Shown here in pieces: positions 27,245 to 35,749 of a stretch of 64,000 nucleotides of DNA; positions within the stretch are counted from its first letter, which is position 1, and every line of letters starts with the position of its first letter. The stretch is from NCBI GenBank assembly GCA_964592645.1, contig CAZQFV010000020.1, positions 17,629 to 81,628 on the forward strand. Direction: 5' to 3'. Under the pieces are notes generated by a model, which saw only the letters and a program-made list of their open reading frames with translations, was not told the origin of the DNA and did not search any database. This DNA comes from CAZQFV01 sp964592645 (GTDB lineage: Bacteria; Chloroflexota; Chloroflexia; DTKN01). Both the position numbers and the translations under genes were made by a program.

Positions 27245-30200
27245 ATGGCCACCAGAAGGAACGGCGCGCTCAACCTGGACATCTACCTGCCGCTGGACCG
27301 CCGGCAGGCCCTGGCCCGGGGGGAGGCGCTGCCCGAACAAGCCACGGGGACGGCCCTGTTCTCCGACCTGAGCGGTTTCACCCCGTTGATGGAGCACCTC
27401 AGCAATACCCTGGGGCCGCAGCGCGGGGCCGAGGAGCTCACCTGCTTGCTGAACGCCCTCTTCACCCCGATGATCGAGGAGGTCCACCGCCACGGCGGCA
27501 ACATCATTGCCTTTGGCGGGGACGCGCTGACCTGCTGGTTCCCGGACTGCTCCCCCGTTCCAGGGGCGGGGAGGTCCGCCGCCTGTGCCCTGGCCATGCA
27601 GCGCCACGTGGCGGCCTTTCGCTCGGCCGAGACGCCGGCCGGCCCGGTGCGCTTCTCGATGAAGGTCGGCCTGGCCACGGGCTCCGTGCGGCGCCTCCTG
27701 GCCGGCCGCCCGCCCTACGGCCTGCACGATGTCCTGGCCGGGGCGACGATGGACCGCATGGCCGAGGCCCAGCACCGCGCCGGCACCGGCCAGACCGTCG
27801 TCGACGCCGCTACCGCTGCCGCGCTGGAAGGAGCCCGGCTGCAGTCGCTGGAAGACGGCTTTGCCCGGCTCCTGGACGTTCCGCTCCTCCAGGCACCGGC
27901 GTCCATACCGCCCGCTCCCCCGTTGCCTCCCCGCCTCGTGCGCCCCTGGCTGGCCGAGCCCCTCTACCGCCGGCTACGCGCCGGCCGCGGAGCCTTGACG
28001 GGCGAGTTGCGCCTGGTCACCAGCGTTTTCGTGCAATTTTCCGGCCTGGATTACGACCACGACCCGCAAGCCGGGGAGAAGCTCCAGGTCTATGTCTCCC
28101 TGGCCCAGGAGCACCTGGCCCCCTACGACGGCTACCTGGCCCTTGTTTCCTGCGGCGACAAGGGCAGCCTGCTCTATATCCTCTTGGGCGCGCCCACCGC
28201 GCACGAGGACGACCCGGCCCGGGCGGTGGGGTTCGCGCTGGCTTTTCAGAAGGCCGTCCAGGCGTTGCCCTTTATCACCGCCCAGCGCATCGGGATCAGC
28301 CTGGGGCGGGCCTATGCAGGCATCCTGGGCTCGGCAGAGCGCTGCACCTACAGCGTGCTGGGCGACGAGGTCAATGTGAGCGCCCGGCTGATGCAGGCTG
28401 CCGCGGAAGGGCAGGTGCTGGTGACCCGGCGCGTCCAGAAGGCGGCCGGCGGGCGCTATGCGTTCCGCTCGTTGGGCAGCCTGGCGCTCAAGGGCAAGGC
28501 CGAGCCGATCCCCATCTTTGCGCCGCTGGCGGCGGAAGGGGACTGGATGGCGGTGGAAGAAGGGCCGCTCGTGGGCCGCGAGGCCGAGCAGCGCTCCATC
28601 GCCGCCGTCATGGACCGGGTGGACGCCGGGCAGGGCCAGGTGCTCTTCCTCCTGGGGGAGGCCGGCGTGGGCAAATCGGCCCTGGTGCGCCACATCCTGC
28701 ACCAGACCCGCGCCCGCGGCTGGAACACCCAGCTCAGCGCCTGCCTGAGCTATGGGCAGAGCACCCCCTACCTGCCCTGGCGGGCCCTTGTGGAAGAGAT
28801 GGCCCGCCTGTCTCCGGGGGAAGATGCGCCCACCCGTCGCGCGCGCCTGGAGCAGGTCGTCGCCGCCCTGCCCGACCCGCCCCGGCAGCGCGGCTACTGG
28901 CCGGCCCGCCTTCCCTTGCTCGGCGCAGTGCTGGGGTTGGAGATCCCCGACACGCCGCTGACCCGCTCCCTGGAAGGGGAGCTGCGCCGCGACAACACCT
29001 TCCAACTCTTGGAGGCGCTGGTGCGCTCGCTGGCCGCCGTCCGTCCGGCCGTCGTCGTCCTGGAGGATGCCCACTGGGCCGATGAGCTCTCCCTGCTGCT
29101 CGCCGCGCAGATCGGCCGCGGGTTGGCCGATCTGCCCCTGCTCCTGGTGATCGTCCAACGCCCGCCGGTGGCCGCCCTGCCGGCCGCCCTGCGCGCGCTC
29201 CAGGCCCTGCCCCACCAGGTGACGCTGACGCTGACCGCCTTGGAGCAGGCTTCTGCCCTGGAGTTGGCCCGGCAGCGGCTCTATGCCGCCTCCCTCCCGC
29301 CGGAGCTGGAACGCCTGCTCCAGGAAAAGGCCCAGGGCAATCCCTTTTTCATCGAGGAGCTCGTCCGCGCCCTGCTGGAGGCCGGCTGCCTGCGCCGCGA
29401 GCGCGATGCCGTGACCCCCGCCGGCGACTGGAGCGCCCTGCAGCTTCCCGACAACATCGAGGGCCTGGTCCAGGCCCGCCTGGACCGCCTGCCCGAGGAA
29501 GACCGCCTCACCATCAAGGTGGCTTCCGTCATCGGCCGCGCCTTCGAGCGCCCGCTCCTGCGCGAGGTCCACCCCACTAGGCTGCCCGAACCCGCCCTCG
29601 CCCGCCAACTGGAGGGCCTGAGCCGGGCCGAGTTCGTCTTCCTGGAAGAGGCGGACCCCCACTGGCGTTACGCTTTTCAGCACGCCATCCTGCACGAGGT
29701 GACCTACGGGACATTGCTCTTTGCCCAGCGCCGGACGCTGCACGGGGAGATCGGGGCGGCGCTGGAGCGCCGGCATGCTGCCGACCTGCCGCGGGTGCTG
29801 GACCTGCTGGCCTACCACTATGCCCGCAGCGCGGAGCGCGGGAAGGCGATCCACTACCTGCAGCGGGCCGCGGAAAAGGCGCGGCGCGAGTACGCCAACG
29901 AGGTGGCCCTGGGCTACTACAGCCAGGCCCTGGAGCGGCTGTCGCCGGGGGAGTCCGCCCTGCGCTACGACCTCCTGGCCGGCCGCGAGCGCATCCATGA
30001 CCTGCTGGGGGACCGCGAGGCCCAGGAGGCGGACCTCTTGGAGATGGGCCGGCTGGCGGCAGAATTGGCGGATGCCCGCCGCCAGATGGAGGTGCTCAAC
30101 CGCCGCGCCCGGCGGGCCGTCGACATGGGCGCGCTCGAGGAGGCCCGCAGTTTTGCTCAACAGGCCCGGATGCAGGCCGGAAAGCTCCAGGACGCCCATG

Positions 30201-31267
30201 GCATCGCCGAGGCCCAGAGGACGCTGGGGGTCATCCATGGTGGCCTGGGCGAGTATGATCGCGCTCTTCGGCTCTTTGAACGGGCCCGCCGGGCCTTTCG
30301 CGCCACGGATGACCCCGATGGGGAAGTGGCCTGCCTGATCAACTTGGGACTGGTGCACTTTTACCAGGACAGAGCAGAGCAGGCTCGCGTGTACTACGCC
30401 CGGGCGTTGGAAATCACGCGCGGCCGGCAGAACCGCCCCCAGGAAGCGCTTACCCTGAACAACCTGGGCCTGGCCGACATTAAGTTGGGATCCTACGAGG
30501 CAGCGCTCGAGCACCTGTGCCAGGCCCTGGCTATCGCCCGCGAGGTCGGCAGTGCCAACAACGAAGTGCTGGCTCTGGAGAACACGGGAGCAGTGGCCAC
30601 CTACCTGGGCAATCTCAGCATAGCGGCCGAGCACCACCACCAGGCGCTGCTCCTGGCCCGCAAGTTGGAGGACCCCGAAGGCGAGGCTACCAGCCTATGC
30701 AGCCTGGGGCAACTTTACACCTACCAGGACCGGGCGGGCGAGGCTCGCGCGGCCCTGGGTGAATCGCTGCTCAAATTCAGGGAAATCGGCCACCGCCGTG
30801 GAGAGGCCGACGCGCTGCACAAGCTGGGATTGCTGGAACTGCGGACGGGCCAAGCCGGCGCGGCCGTACAGACGCTGCAGCAAGCCCTGGCCATCCGCCT
30901 GGAGATCGGCGAGGCCGGCAACGCCCTGGTCACCCGCGCCTGGCTGGGCCTGGCGCATGCGCAGGCGGGCGAACCAAATCTGGCAGCGGCGCACATCCGC
31001 GCGGCCCTGGTCCAGGTGCAGGCCGAGGGCTACCACGGAGATGCACCGGAGCAGGAGATTTGGTGGGCGGCCTGCCAGGTTTGGCGGGCCTGCGGGGAAG
31101 CCTCCGCCGCTCGGGACGCCCTGTGCCGGGCCTGGGAACTGGTGCAGGCGCAGAGCGGGCGCATCCAAGATCCCGGCCTGCGCCGTTCGTTCCTGGAAGA
31201 GGTCCCCGTCAACCGGGAGATCGCGGCCGCCTATGGGTGGAACCCCCGCATCACTACCGGCAGATAG
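27245..31267 (+). CDS. Nucleotide cyclase-AAA-TPR signalling protein
   Basis: The 1,340-residue protein has a class III cyclase domain (about 30-200; metal Asp in FSDLSGFT, then GGDALTCWF), a second cyclase-like domain (about 250-420; lacks the first Asp in SVFVQFSGLDY, ends GDEVNVSARLMQ), an AAA/NB-ARC-type ATPase (about 440-850; P-loop GEAGVGKSA, Walker B VVLEDAHWAD) and a C-terminal array of TPR repeats (about 870-1290, e.g. EALTLNNLGLADIKLGSYE). It has no membrane segment. The architecture is that of large cyclase-linked ATPases with TPR tails; the effector is unknown. Start ATG at 27245 was chosen for GGAG upstream; 27215 is possible. Its last 37 bases overlap the convergent S8 gene. Confidence 0.88.
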   Translation: MATRRNGALNLDIYLPLDRRQALARGEALPEQATGTALFSDLSGFTPLMEHLSNTLGPQRGAEELTCLLNALFTPMIEEVHRHGGNIIAFGGDALTCWFPDCSPVPGAGRSAACALAMQRHVAAFRSAETPAGPVRFSMKVGLATGSVRRLLAGRPPYGLHDVLAGATMDRMAEAQHRAGTGQTVVDAATAAALEGARLQSLEDGFARLLDVPLLQAPASIPPAPPLPPRLVRPWLAEPLYRRLRAGRGALTGELRLVTSVFVQFSGLDYDHDPQAGEKLQVYVSLAQEHLAPYDGYLALVSCGDKGSLLYILLGAPTAHEDDPARAVGFALAFQKAVQALPFITAQRIGISLGRAYAGILGSAERCTYSVLGDEVNVSARLMQAAAEGQVLVTRRVQKAAGGRYAFRSLGSLALKGKAEPIPIFAPLAAEGDWMAVEEGPLVGREAEQRSIAAVMDRVDAGQGQVLFLLGEAGVGKSALVRHILHQTRARGWNTQLSACLSYGQSTPYLPWRALVEEMARLSPGEDAPTRRARLEQVVAALPDPPRQRGYWPARLPLLGAVLGLEIPDTPLTRSLEGELRRDNTFQLLEALVRSLAAVRPAVVVLEDAHWADELSLLLAAQIGRGLADLPLLLVIVQRPPVAALPAALRALQALPHQVTLTLTALEQASALELARQRLYAASLPPELERLLQEKAQGNPFFIEELVRALLEAGCLRRERDAVTPAGDWSALQLPDNIEGLVQARLDRLPEEDRLTIKVASVIGRAFERPLLREVHPTRLPEPALARQLEGLSRAEFVFLEEADPHWRYAFQHAILHEVTYGTLLFAQRRTLHGEIGAALERRHAADLPRVLDLLAYHYARSAERGKAIHYLQRAAEKARREYANEVALGYYSQALERLSPGESALRYDLLAGRERIHDLLGDREAQEADLLEMGRLAAELADARRQMEVLNRRARRAVDMGALEEARSFAQQARMQAGKLQDAHGIAEAQRTLGVIHGGLGEYDRALRLFERARRAFRATDDPDGEVACLINLGLVHFYQDRAEQARVYYARALEITRGRQNRPQEALTLNNLGLADIKLGSYEAALEHLCQALAIAREVGSANNEVLALENTGAVATYLGNLSIAAEHHHQALLLARKLEDPEGEATSLCSLGQLYTYQDRAGEARAALGESLLKFREIGHRRGEADALHKLGLLELRTGQAGAAVQTLQQALAIRLEIGEAGNALVTRAWLGLAHAQAGEPNLAAAHIRAALVQVQAEGYHGDAPEQEIWWAACQVWRACGEASAARDALCRAWELVQAQSGRIQDPGLRRSFLEEVPVNREIAAAYGWNPRITTGR

Positions 31268-34200
31268 ATGCTGTGCGCCGGCCCCTCCGTCACCGTCACG
31301 GTTTGGCTATGGGAGGAGGAGTAAAAGCCCAGAACATTGGTCGCCGTCATGACCACGGTATAGTCGCCCGCCGCGCCGTACATGTGGGCGGTGTGCTGGC
31401 CGACGCCCCGGGCCCCGTCGCCCCAGTCCCAGGTATAGTCGATGGGCGGATCCCCCATCAGCACCGCGCCGTCGCAGGTGACGACGCTGCCCGCGACCGC
31501 CGCCGTGAAGCTGGCCCCGTTCACCGGCACATAGTTGAAGGGAAAGTTGGTTCCGGCGTAGCTGATCTGGCCGTCGCGCAGCTCCGGGTTGCCGTACGAT
31601 GCGCCGGCCACGGCCACGATCGGCTGCGGGGGATCGGCCACGAGGATGGCCGCGGCGCGCTCGCTCGGCAGCGGCGGCAGCATGAACTGTCCCACCTCGC
31701 CCGGCCCCACCACCTGCCGGTCCCAAACCGGCGAGTCGTCGGCCGTGTTGGAGTAGCGGATCGTCACCCGCGTCGGCGCATCCCCCAGGTTCATCACCCG
31801 GATGCGGTCCGCGGTGTGCCACCCCTGGAAGCCGTTGAAGAGGGCCGGCAGGGCCACGGCGGGGCCGGCCTCCTCCAGGGCCAGGGCGCGATAGGCGTCC
31901 GGCCCCCGGGCCGCCGGGTTGCGGCTCTCGATCCGCACGACGGCCACGAGCGGCGGTCCCCCGGCCGTGTCGATCTTGGCCCAGCCGCCGGCCCCCTGGG
32001 TCGAGAGCAGCGCCCGCGTGTTCCAGGGCGGCAGGAACGCGGTTTGGGTAGAGCCATCGCCGTAGGTAATGGTGGAATACACGTACTGGCCGGTCGGATT
32101 CTGGATGACCAGGGTCGTGGTCATCCAGCCGGATTCGCGCGGCGGCAGGTAGGGGGCGTAGAGGGCGTTGCTGCAATAGGGCGAGACGGAGAAGGCGGCG
32201 TAGCCTCCGCAGTGCGAGTTGGCGGTCACCCGGATCGGCAGGTCGGCGTCCAGGATCACGGAGCCCAGGAAATCCGCCGGCAGGTTGTGCTCCGCGCCCG
32301 GGTCCACGGTGGCGGTGCCCAGGGGGGGAATGGTGTAGGTATCGTAGGCCACCTGCGCGCCATAGGCGTCCAAGAGATAGACCCGCAGGGGAGTCCCGTA
32401 GTGCGAGTCCATGTTGTGGACATACAGGCGCGTGCAGCCGTCGATCGGGGTGTAGCCGCTGTGGCCGGCGATGTCGTCCGGCACGCCGGGGAAGATGGTG
32501 TTGCCGCCGTCCTCCGGGGGCGGCTCCAGGTGGACCACGGCCATCGCCGCCCGGACCGGCGTCGATAGCACCAGGGTGCCGCTAAAGTTCCACGGCAGCG
32601 CCGGCCCCGGCTCGTGGACCTGGGTCTCGCCGCCGGCCAGGCTGCCCGGGAGCGAGTAGTACGTCTCGCCGCTGGGGTGCACGAACCGGGCGAGGAAGGG
32701 CTGGTCGTCGGGGGCCAGGTTGAGAACCTGAAAGTCGGTTGAGGCCCAGCCACCGCGCAGCGGGTCGTCGCCGGGCAGGCCGGAGGGGTCGGTCCAGGCG
32801 ACGCGCCCGGCCGGGAAGGTCTGGCAGGCCGGCGGCTCCTGCGGGCAGGGCCAGCCCAGCGGAAAGTATTCCGGCACGGCGAACGGCGGGGTGTCCGAGC
32901 TCATCCGGCCGCCGATGACCATCAGGGAGGGCATCGGGTCGTTCGGGTCGGGGGTGCAGAGGGGGATAAAGACGCCGGCGTGGTCGCGCCGGGCATAGTT
33001 CAGGTCGGGGAAGGCCTGGTACCAGTTCCCCGCCCCGGTGTCGTAGGCCAGGGCCTCGGCGGAGGAGTCCGGCCAGTCGCCGCCGCCGGCGGTGTAGATC
33101 CAACCGCCCCACGGCGAGTTCAAACGGGTGTCGATGTCCATGCCAAAGCCGCGGCCCTCCCCCAGGGCGACCGGCATGCTCGGCAGCGGCACCCAGCCGG
33201 CCGCCAGGTTGTTCACGTCCAGCGCCTCGACGACATCCGTCGGCACCAGGTCGCCGCCGTTGTACTGATAGTTCCCGCCGATGGCATAGATGACGTTATC
33301 CTGCACTGCCACCAGGGGATAGGCGCGCGGCGGGTTGAGGTTGGCCGTGGTAATCCGCCGCCAGCGCTGGGTGGCCGGCCGCGCCGGGTCGTACTCCCAG
33401 GTCTCCCCGGAGAAGTACGGCGCGGTCACATTCTCCCACCCGCCGAAGCAATAGAGCTTGCCCAGCACGGCGGCGCAGCCCATGGCGCCGATCGTCGTGC
33501 CGTTCAGCACCCCGGGCCAGGGGTCGCTGGTAACGGTATCGACCCAGTTGAGCGTCGGGTAGTAGCGCTGCACCAGGTTGGTGGGGCCTACCCCGTCGGC
33601 GTCGTATCCGCCGACGACATAGATCGCCGGTCCCCAGTACGTGCTGTTCTCGTCGTGCAGGATGTTGGCGGTGTAGTTGGAGACATCCTCGACCATGCTG
33701 GTTACGGCGGCCCAAGCGTTGTCCACCGGGTCGTAGCGCCAGATGGTGGGGTCTTCGGTGCTGCTGCCGGTCCGCCCGCCCATGCAATAGACTTTGCGGT
33801 TGTAGATGTACGCGGAGCCGGTGCCGTCGTCGAACCAGGCGCAGTCGAAGCGGGTGTACTCGAACGGCGTAGGCGGCATCACGATCCACTCCCCGGGCAG
33901 GAGTGTAAAGTTCTGAAGCGTCGTCTGACCGGGCTGGATGACGATGCCGGAGAGCGTCTGCGAGCCATAGCCGGCGGCCGCGGCGGTCGCGGTATAGGTC
34001 CACGCCGGCAGGAGCATGGAGTAGTAGCCGTCGGCGTCGGCCGTGGCCGTCTGGCCGCCGGGTTGGGCCGTCACCGTGGCCCAGGGGATGGGGCCGCCGT
34101 CCAGGTCGTAGACGTAGCCTTCCAGCCGGCCGGCCTGTTGGCAGACCGCCGCGCCGGCCGCCAGCACGTCCAGGAAGCCGTAGCCGTAGGTATAGTTGCC

Positions 34201-35556
34201 CTCGCCGTCGGGCGGCGCATCGCAGTTCCCGGCCGGCGGCGTATTGGCATAGTCCTGCAGGAGCTCGAACGTCTGCGGCACCTGCCCGATCATCCAGGGA
34301 GCGCAGGACCAGAGCAGGGCCACGGCCCCGGCGCTGTGCGGGGCGGCCATACCGCTGCCGCTCCAAGAGGCAAAGCCGCCGTACATATCGCTGGAGGTGA
34401 TGTTCACGCCGGGGGCGCTGATGTTGGGCTTGGTGTAGGGCTCGTGGCCAAAGGCGGCCGACGGCCCGCGGCTGGAGAAGGAGGCGATGGTGCGGCTGGC
34501 GTCGTGGGCCGCCGTGGCGAACGACACCTGGTAGTCGGAGGGCGAGCCGATGGTCCCGCAGGTGGGGCCGCCGTTCCCGACAGGGAAGGTTGGAAAGATC
34601 CCCGCCGCCGTCCATGCCTGCACCTTGGTCAGGTACCAGTCGTTGCCGCCGGCACCGCCCCAGGAGTTGTTGACCACGTGCGGCCGGTTGCCCGGATCGC
34701 CGCCCGGCGCCAGCAGCCAGTCGGCGCAGGCGTTCAGGTTGAGCTGGCTGCAGGAGCCGCCGGAATCGCAGGCCTTGCAGGCGATCCAGGTGGCCCCGGG
34801 CGCCATGCCCACCTGGTGGGGCAGGGCGGGATCGTCGTCGCCGACCATCGTGCCGGTGGTGTGCGTGCCCTGGCCGTTGTTGTCGCACGGCGCCGTGGGG
34901 CAGGCGCCGGTGGGGTCGTACCAGCAGGCGGCGTGGTCGGGGTCCCCGGCGCAGCGGTAGGCCTGGTCCAGCGCGGGATGGGTCCACAGCACGCCGGTGC
35001 CGATACTGGCCACGATGATGCCCTCGCCCTGCAGCCCCCAGGTCGTCCAGAACTGGTCAGCTTTGGTGTCGGCGATGCCCCAGTCCAGCGTCTCCGGGGC
35101 GGCCGGCGCCGCTGCCGCGAGCGGCGGATCGACATAGGAGGTACGCGGGGCCAGGACGGCGGCGACCCCCGGCAGAGAGGCCAGGGTCTGGGCCGCCTCC
35201 CGGTCGCCGGCCCAGACATAGAGCTCGTTGCCGGCGATAAAGGTGCGGTACGCCAGCTCCTGGCCGTCCAGGTAGGCCACGGCCTGGGCCTGGGAGCGCG
35301 CCGCCGTCTCCTGCAACGCCGTGAAGACGAAGCGGCCGCGCTCCTCCCAGCCCATGGCGTAGGCCGGGGAGAGGTCGGCCTGCTCGGAAAAGCGCACGAG
35401 AAAGTCGGAGCGGCCGGCCGCGGCGAAGCGCGCCGACAGGGCCGGCTCGACCTGGGCCATGGCCTGCCCCGGGGCCGGGGCGCTGGGCAGGGTCGTGCCG
35501 ACGAGTGCCAGGAGCAGCGAGAGGAGCAGAGGGCGGAACAAAGGGGTCCTGTTCAT
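31231..35556 (-). CDS. Secreted subtilisin-like protein with two catalytic residues replaced by Gly
   Basis: The 1,441-residue protein has a signal peptide (1-34), an inhibitor-like propeptide, a subtilisin-like domain (about 150-470), a carboxypeptidase-regulatory-like domain (about 478-555), a kelch-type repeat region (about 560-900), several beta domains and a C-terminal PKD domain (about 1330-1425). The expected catalytic Asp in VASI-D-TGV is G186 and the expected Ser in SGTSMAAPH is G402 (read SGSGMAAPH); His232 (GQGTHTTG) is present. It is probably a non-proteolytic binding protein. It ends in YLPVVMRGFHP, a tail type common on exported Chloroflexota proteins. AAGGAGG stands before the ATG and a promoter is at 35645-35673. 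Confidence 0.88.
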   Translation of the reverse strand: MNRTPLFRPLLLSLLLALVGTTLPSAPAPGQAMAQVEPALSARFAAAGRSDFLVRFSEQADLSPAYAMGWEERGRFVFTALQETAARSQAQAVAYLDGQELAYRTFIAGNELYVWAGDREAAQTLASLPGVAAVLAPRTSYVDPPLAAAAPAAPETLDWGIADTKADQFWTTWGLQGEGIIVASIGTGVLWTHPALDQAYRCAGDPDHAACWYDPTGACPTAPCDNNGQGTHTTGTMVGDDDPALPHQVGMAPGATWIACKACDSGGSCSQLNLNACADWLLAPGGDPGNRPHVVNNSWGGAGGNDWYLTKVQAWTAAGIFPTFPVGNGGPTCGTIGSPSDYQVSFATAAHDASRTIASFSSRGPSAAFGHEPYTKPNISAPGVNITSSDMYGGFASWSGSGMAAPHSAGAVALLWSCAPWMIGQVPQTFELLQDYANTPPAGNCDAPPDGEGNYTYGYGFLDVLAAGAAVCQQAGRLEGYVYDLDGGPIPWATVTAQPGGQTATADADGYYSMLLPAWTYTATAAAAGYGSQTLSGIVIQPGQTTLQNFTLLPGEWIVMPPTPFEYTRFDCAWFDDGTGSAYIYNRKVYCMGGRTGSSTEDPTIWRYDPVDNAWAAVTSMVEDVSNYTANILHDENSTYWGPAIYVVGGYDADGVGPTNLVQRYYPTLNWVDTVTSDPWPGVLNGTTIGAMGCAAVLGKLYCFGGWENVTAPYFSGETWEYDPARPATQRWRRITTANLNPPRAYPLVAVQDNVIYAIGGNYQYNGGDLVPTDVVEALDVNNLAAGWVPLPSMPVALGEGRGFGMDIDTRLNSPWGGWIYTAGGGDWPDSSAEALAYDTGAGNWYQAFPDLNYARRDHAGVFIPLCTPDPNDPMPSLMVIGGRMSSDTPPFAVPEYFPLGWPCPQEPPACQTFPAGRVAWTDPSGLPGDDPLRGGWASTDFQVLNLAPDDQPFLARFVHPSGETYYSLPGSLAGGETQVHEPGPALPWNFSGTLVLSTPVRAAMAVVHLEPPPEDGGNTIFPGVPDDIAGHSGYTPIDGCTRLYVHNMDSHYGTPLRVYLLDAYGAQVAYDTYTIPPLGTATVDPGAEHNLPADFLGSVILDADLPIRVTANSHCGGYAAFSVSPYCSNALYAPYLPPRESGWMTTTLVIQNPTGQYVYSTITYGDGSTQTAFLPPWNTRALLSTQGAGGWAKIDTAGGPPLVAVVRIESRNPAARGPDAYRALALEEAGPAVALPALFNGFQGWHTADRIRVMNLGDAPTRVTIRYSNTADDSPVWDRQVVGPGEVGQFMLPPLPSERAAAILVADPPQPIVAVAGASYGNPELRDGQISYAGTNFPFNYVPVNGASFTAAVAGSVVTCDGAVLMGDPPIDYTWDWGDGARGVGQHTAHMYGAAGDYTVVMTATNVLGFYSSSHSQTVTVTEGPAHSIYLPVVMRGFHP

Positions 35557-35644
35557 TGTAGCCTCCTTGCGGAAAGCGCCCTGGTGAGTATGCTAGGAGC
35601 GGGCCTGGCGGCGCACGGGGAGGGGGCGATTCCTGTTATATACT

Positions 35645-35673
35645 ATAATAGCAAGTCGGGGCGCCGTTGTCAA
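35645..35673 (-). promoter_or_regulatory. Promoter for the S8-like gene
   Basis: Minus strand: -35 TTGACA (35668-35673), 17-base spacer, -10 TATTAT (35645-35650). Its -35 box is only 7 bases from the -35 of the opposing promoter, giving the inverted arrangement TGTCAA-7-TTGACA. Confidence 0.8.
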
Positions 35674-35680
35674 TAGCTCG

Positions 35681-35709
35681 TTGACACCCGCGGACGAGTA
35701 TCGTATACT
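35681..35709 (+). promoter_or_regulatory. Promoter for ygfK-ssnA
   Basis: Plus strand: perfect -35 TTGACA (35681-35686), 17-base spacer, -10 TATACT (35704-35709). Start expected near 35716, 34 bases before the ygfK ATG. Confidence 0.82.
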
Positions 35710-35749
35710 GGCCGATAGGAATAGGCCGTGCCATCCAGGAGGGTCCGCG

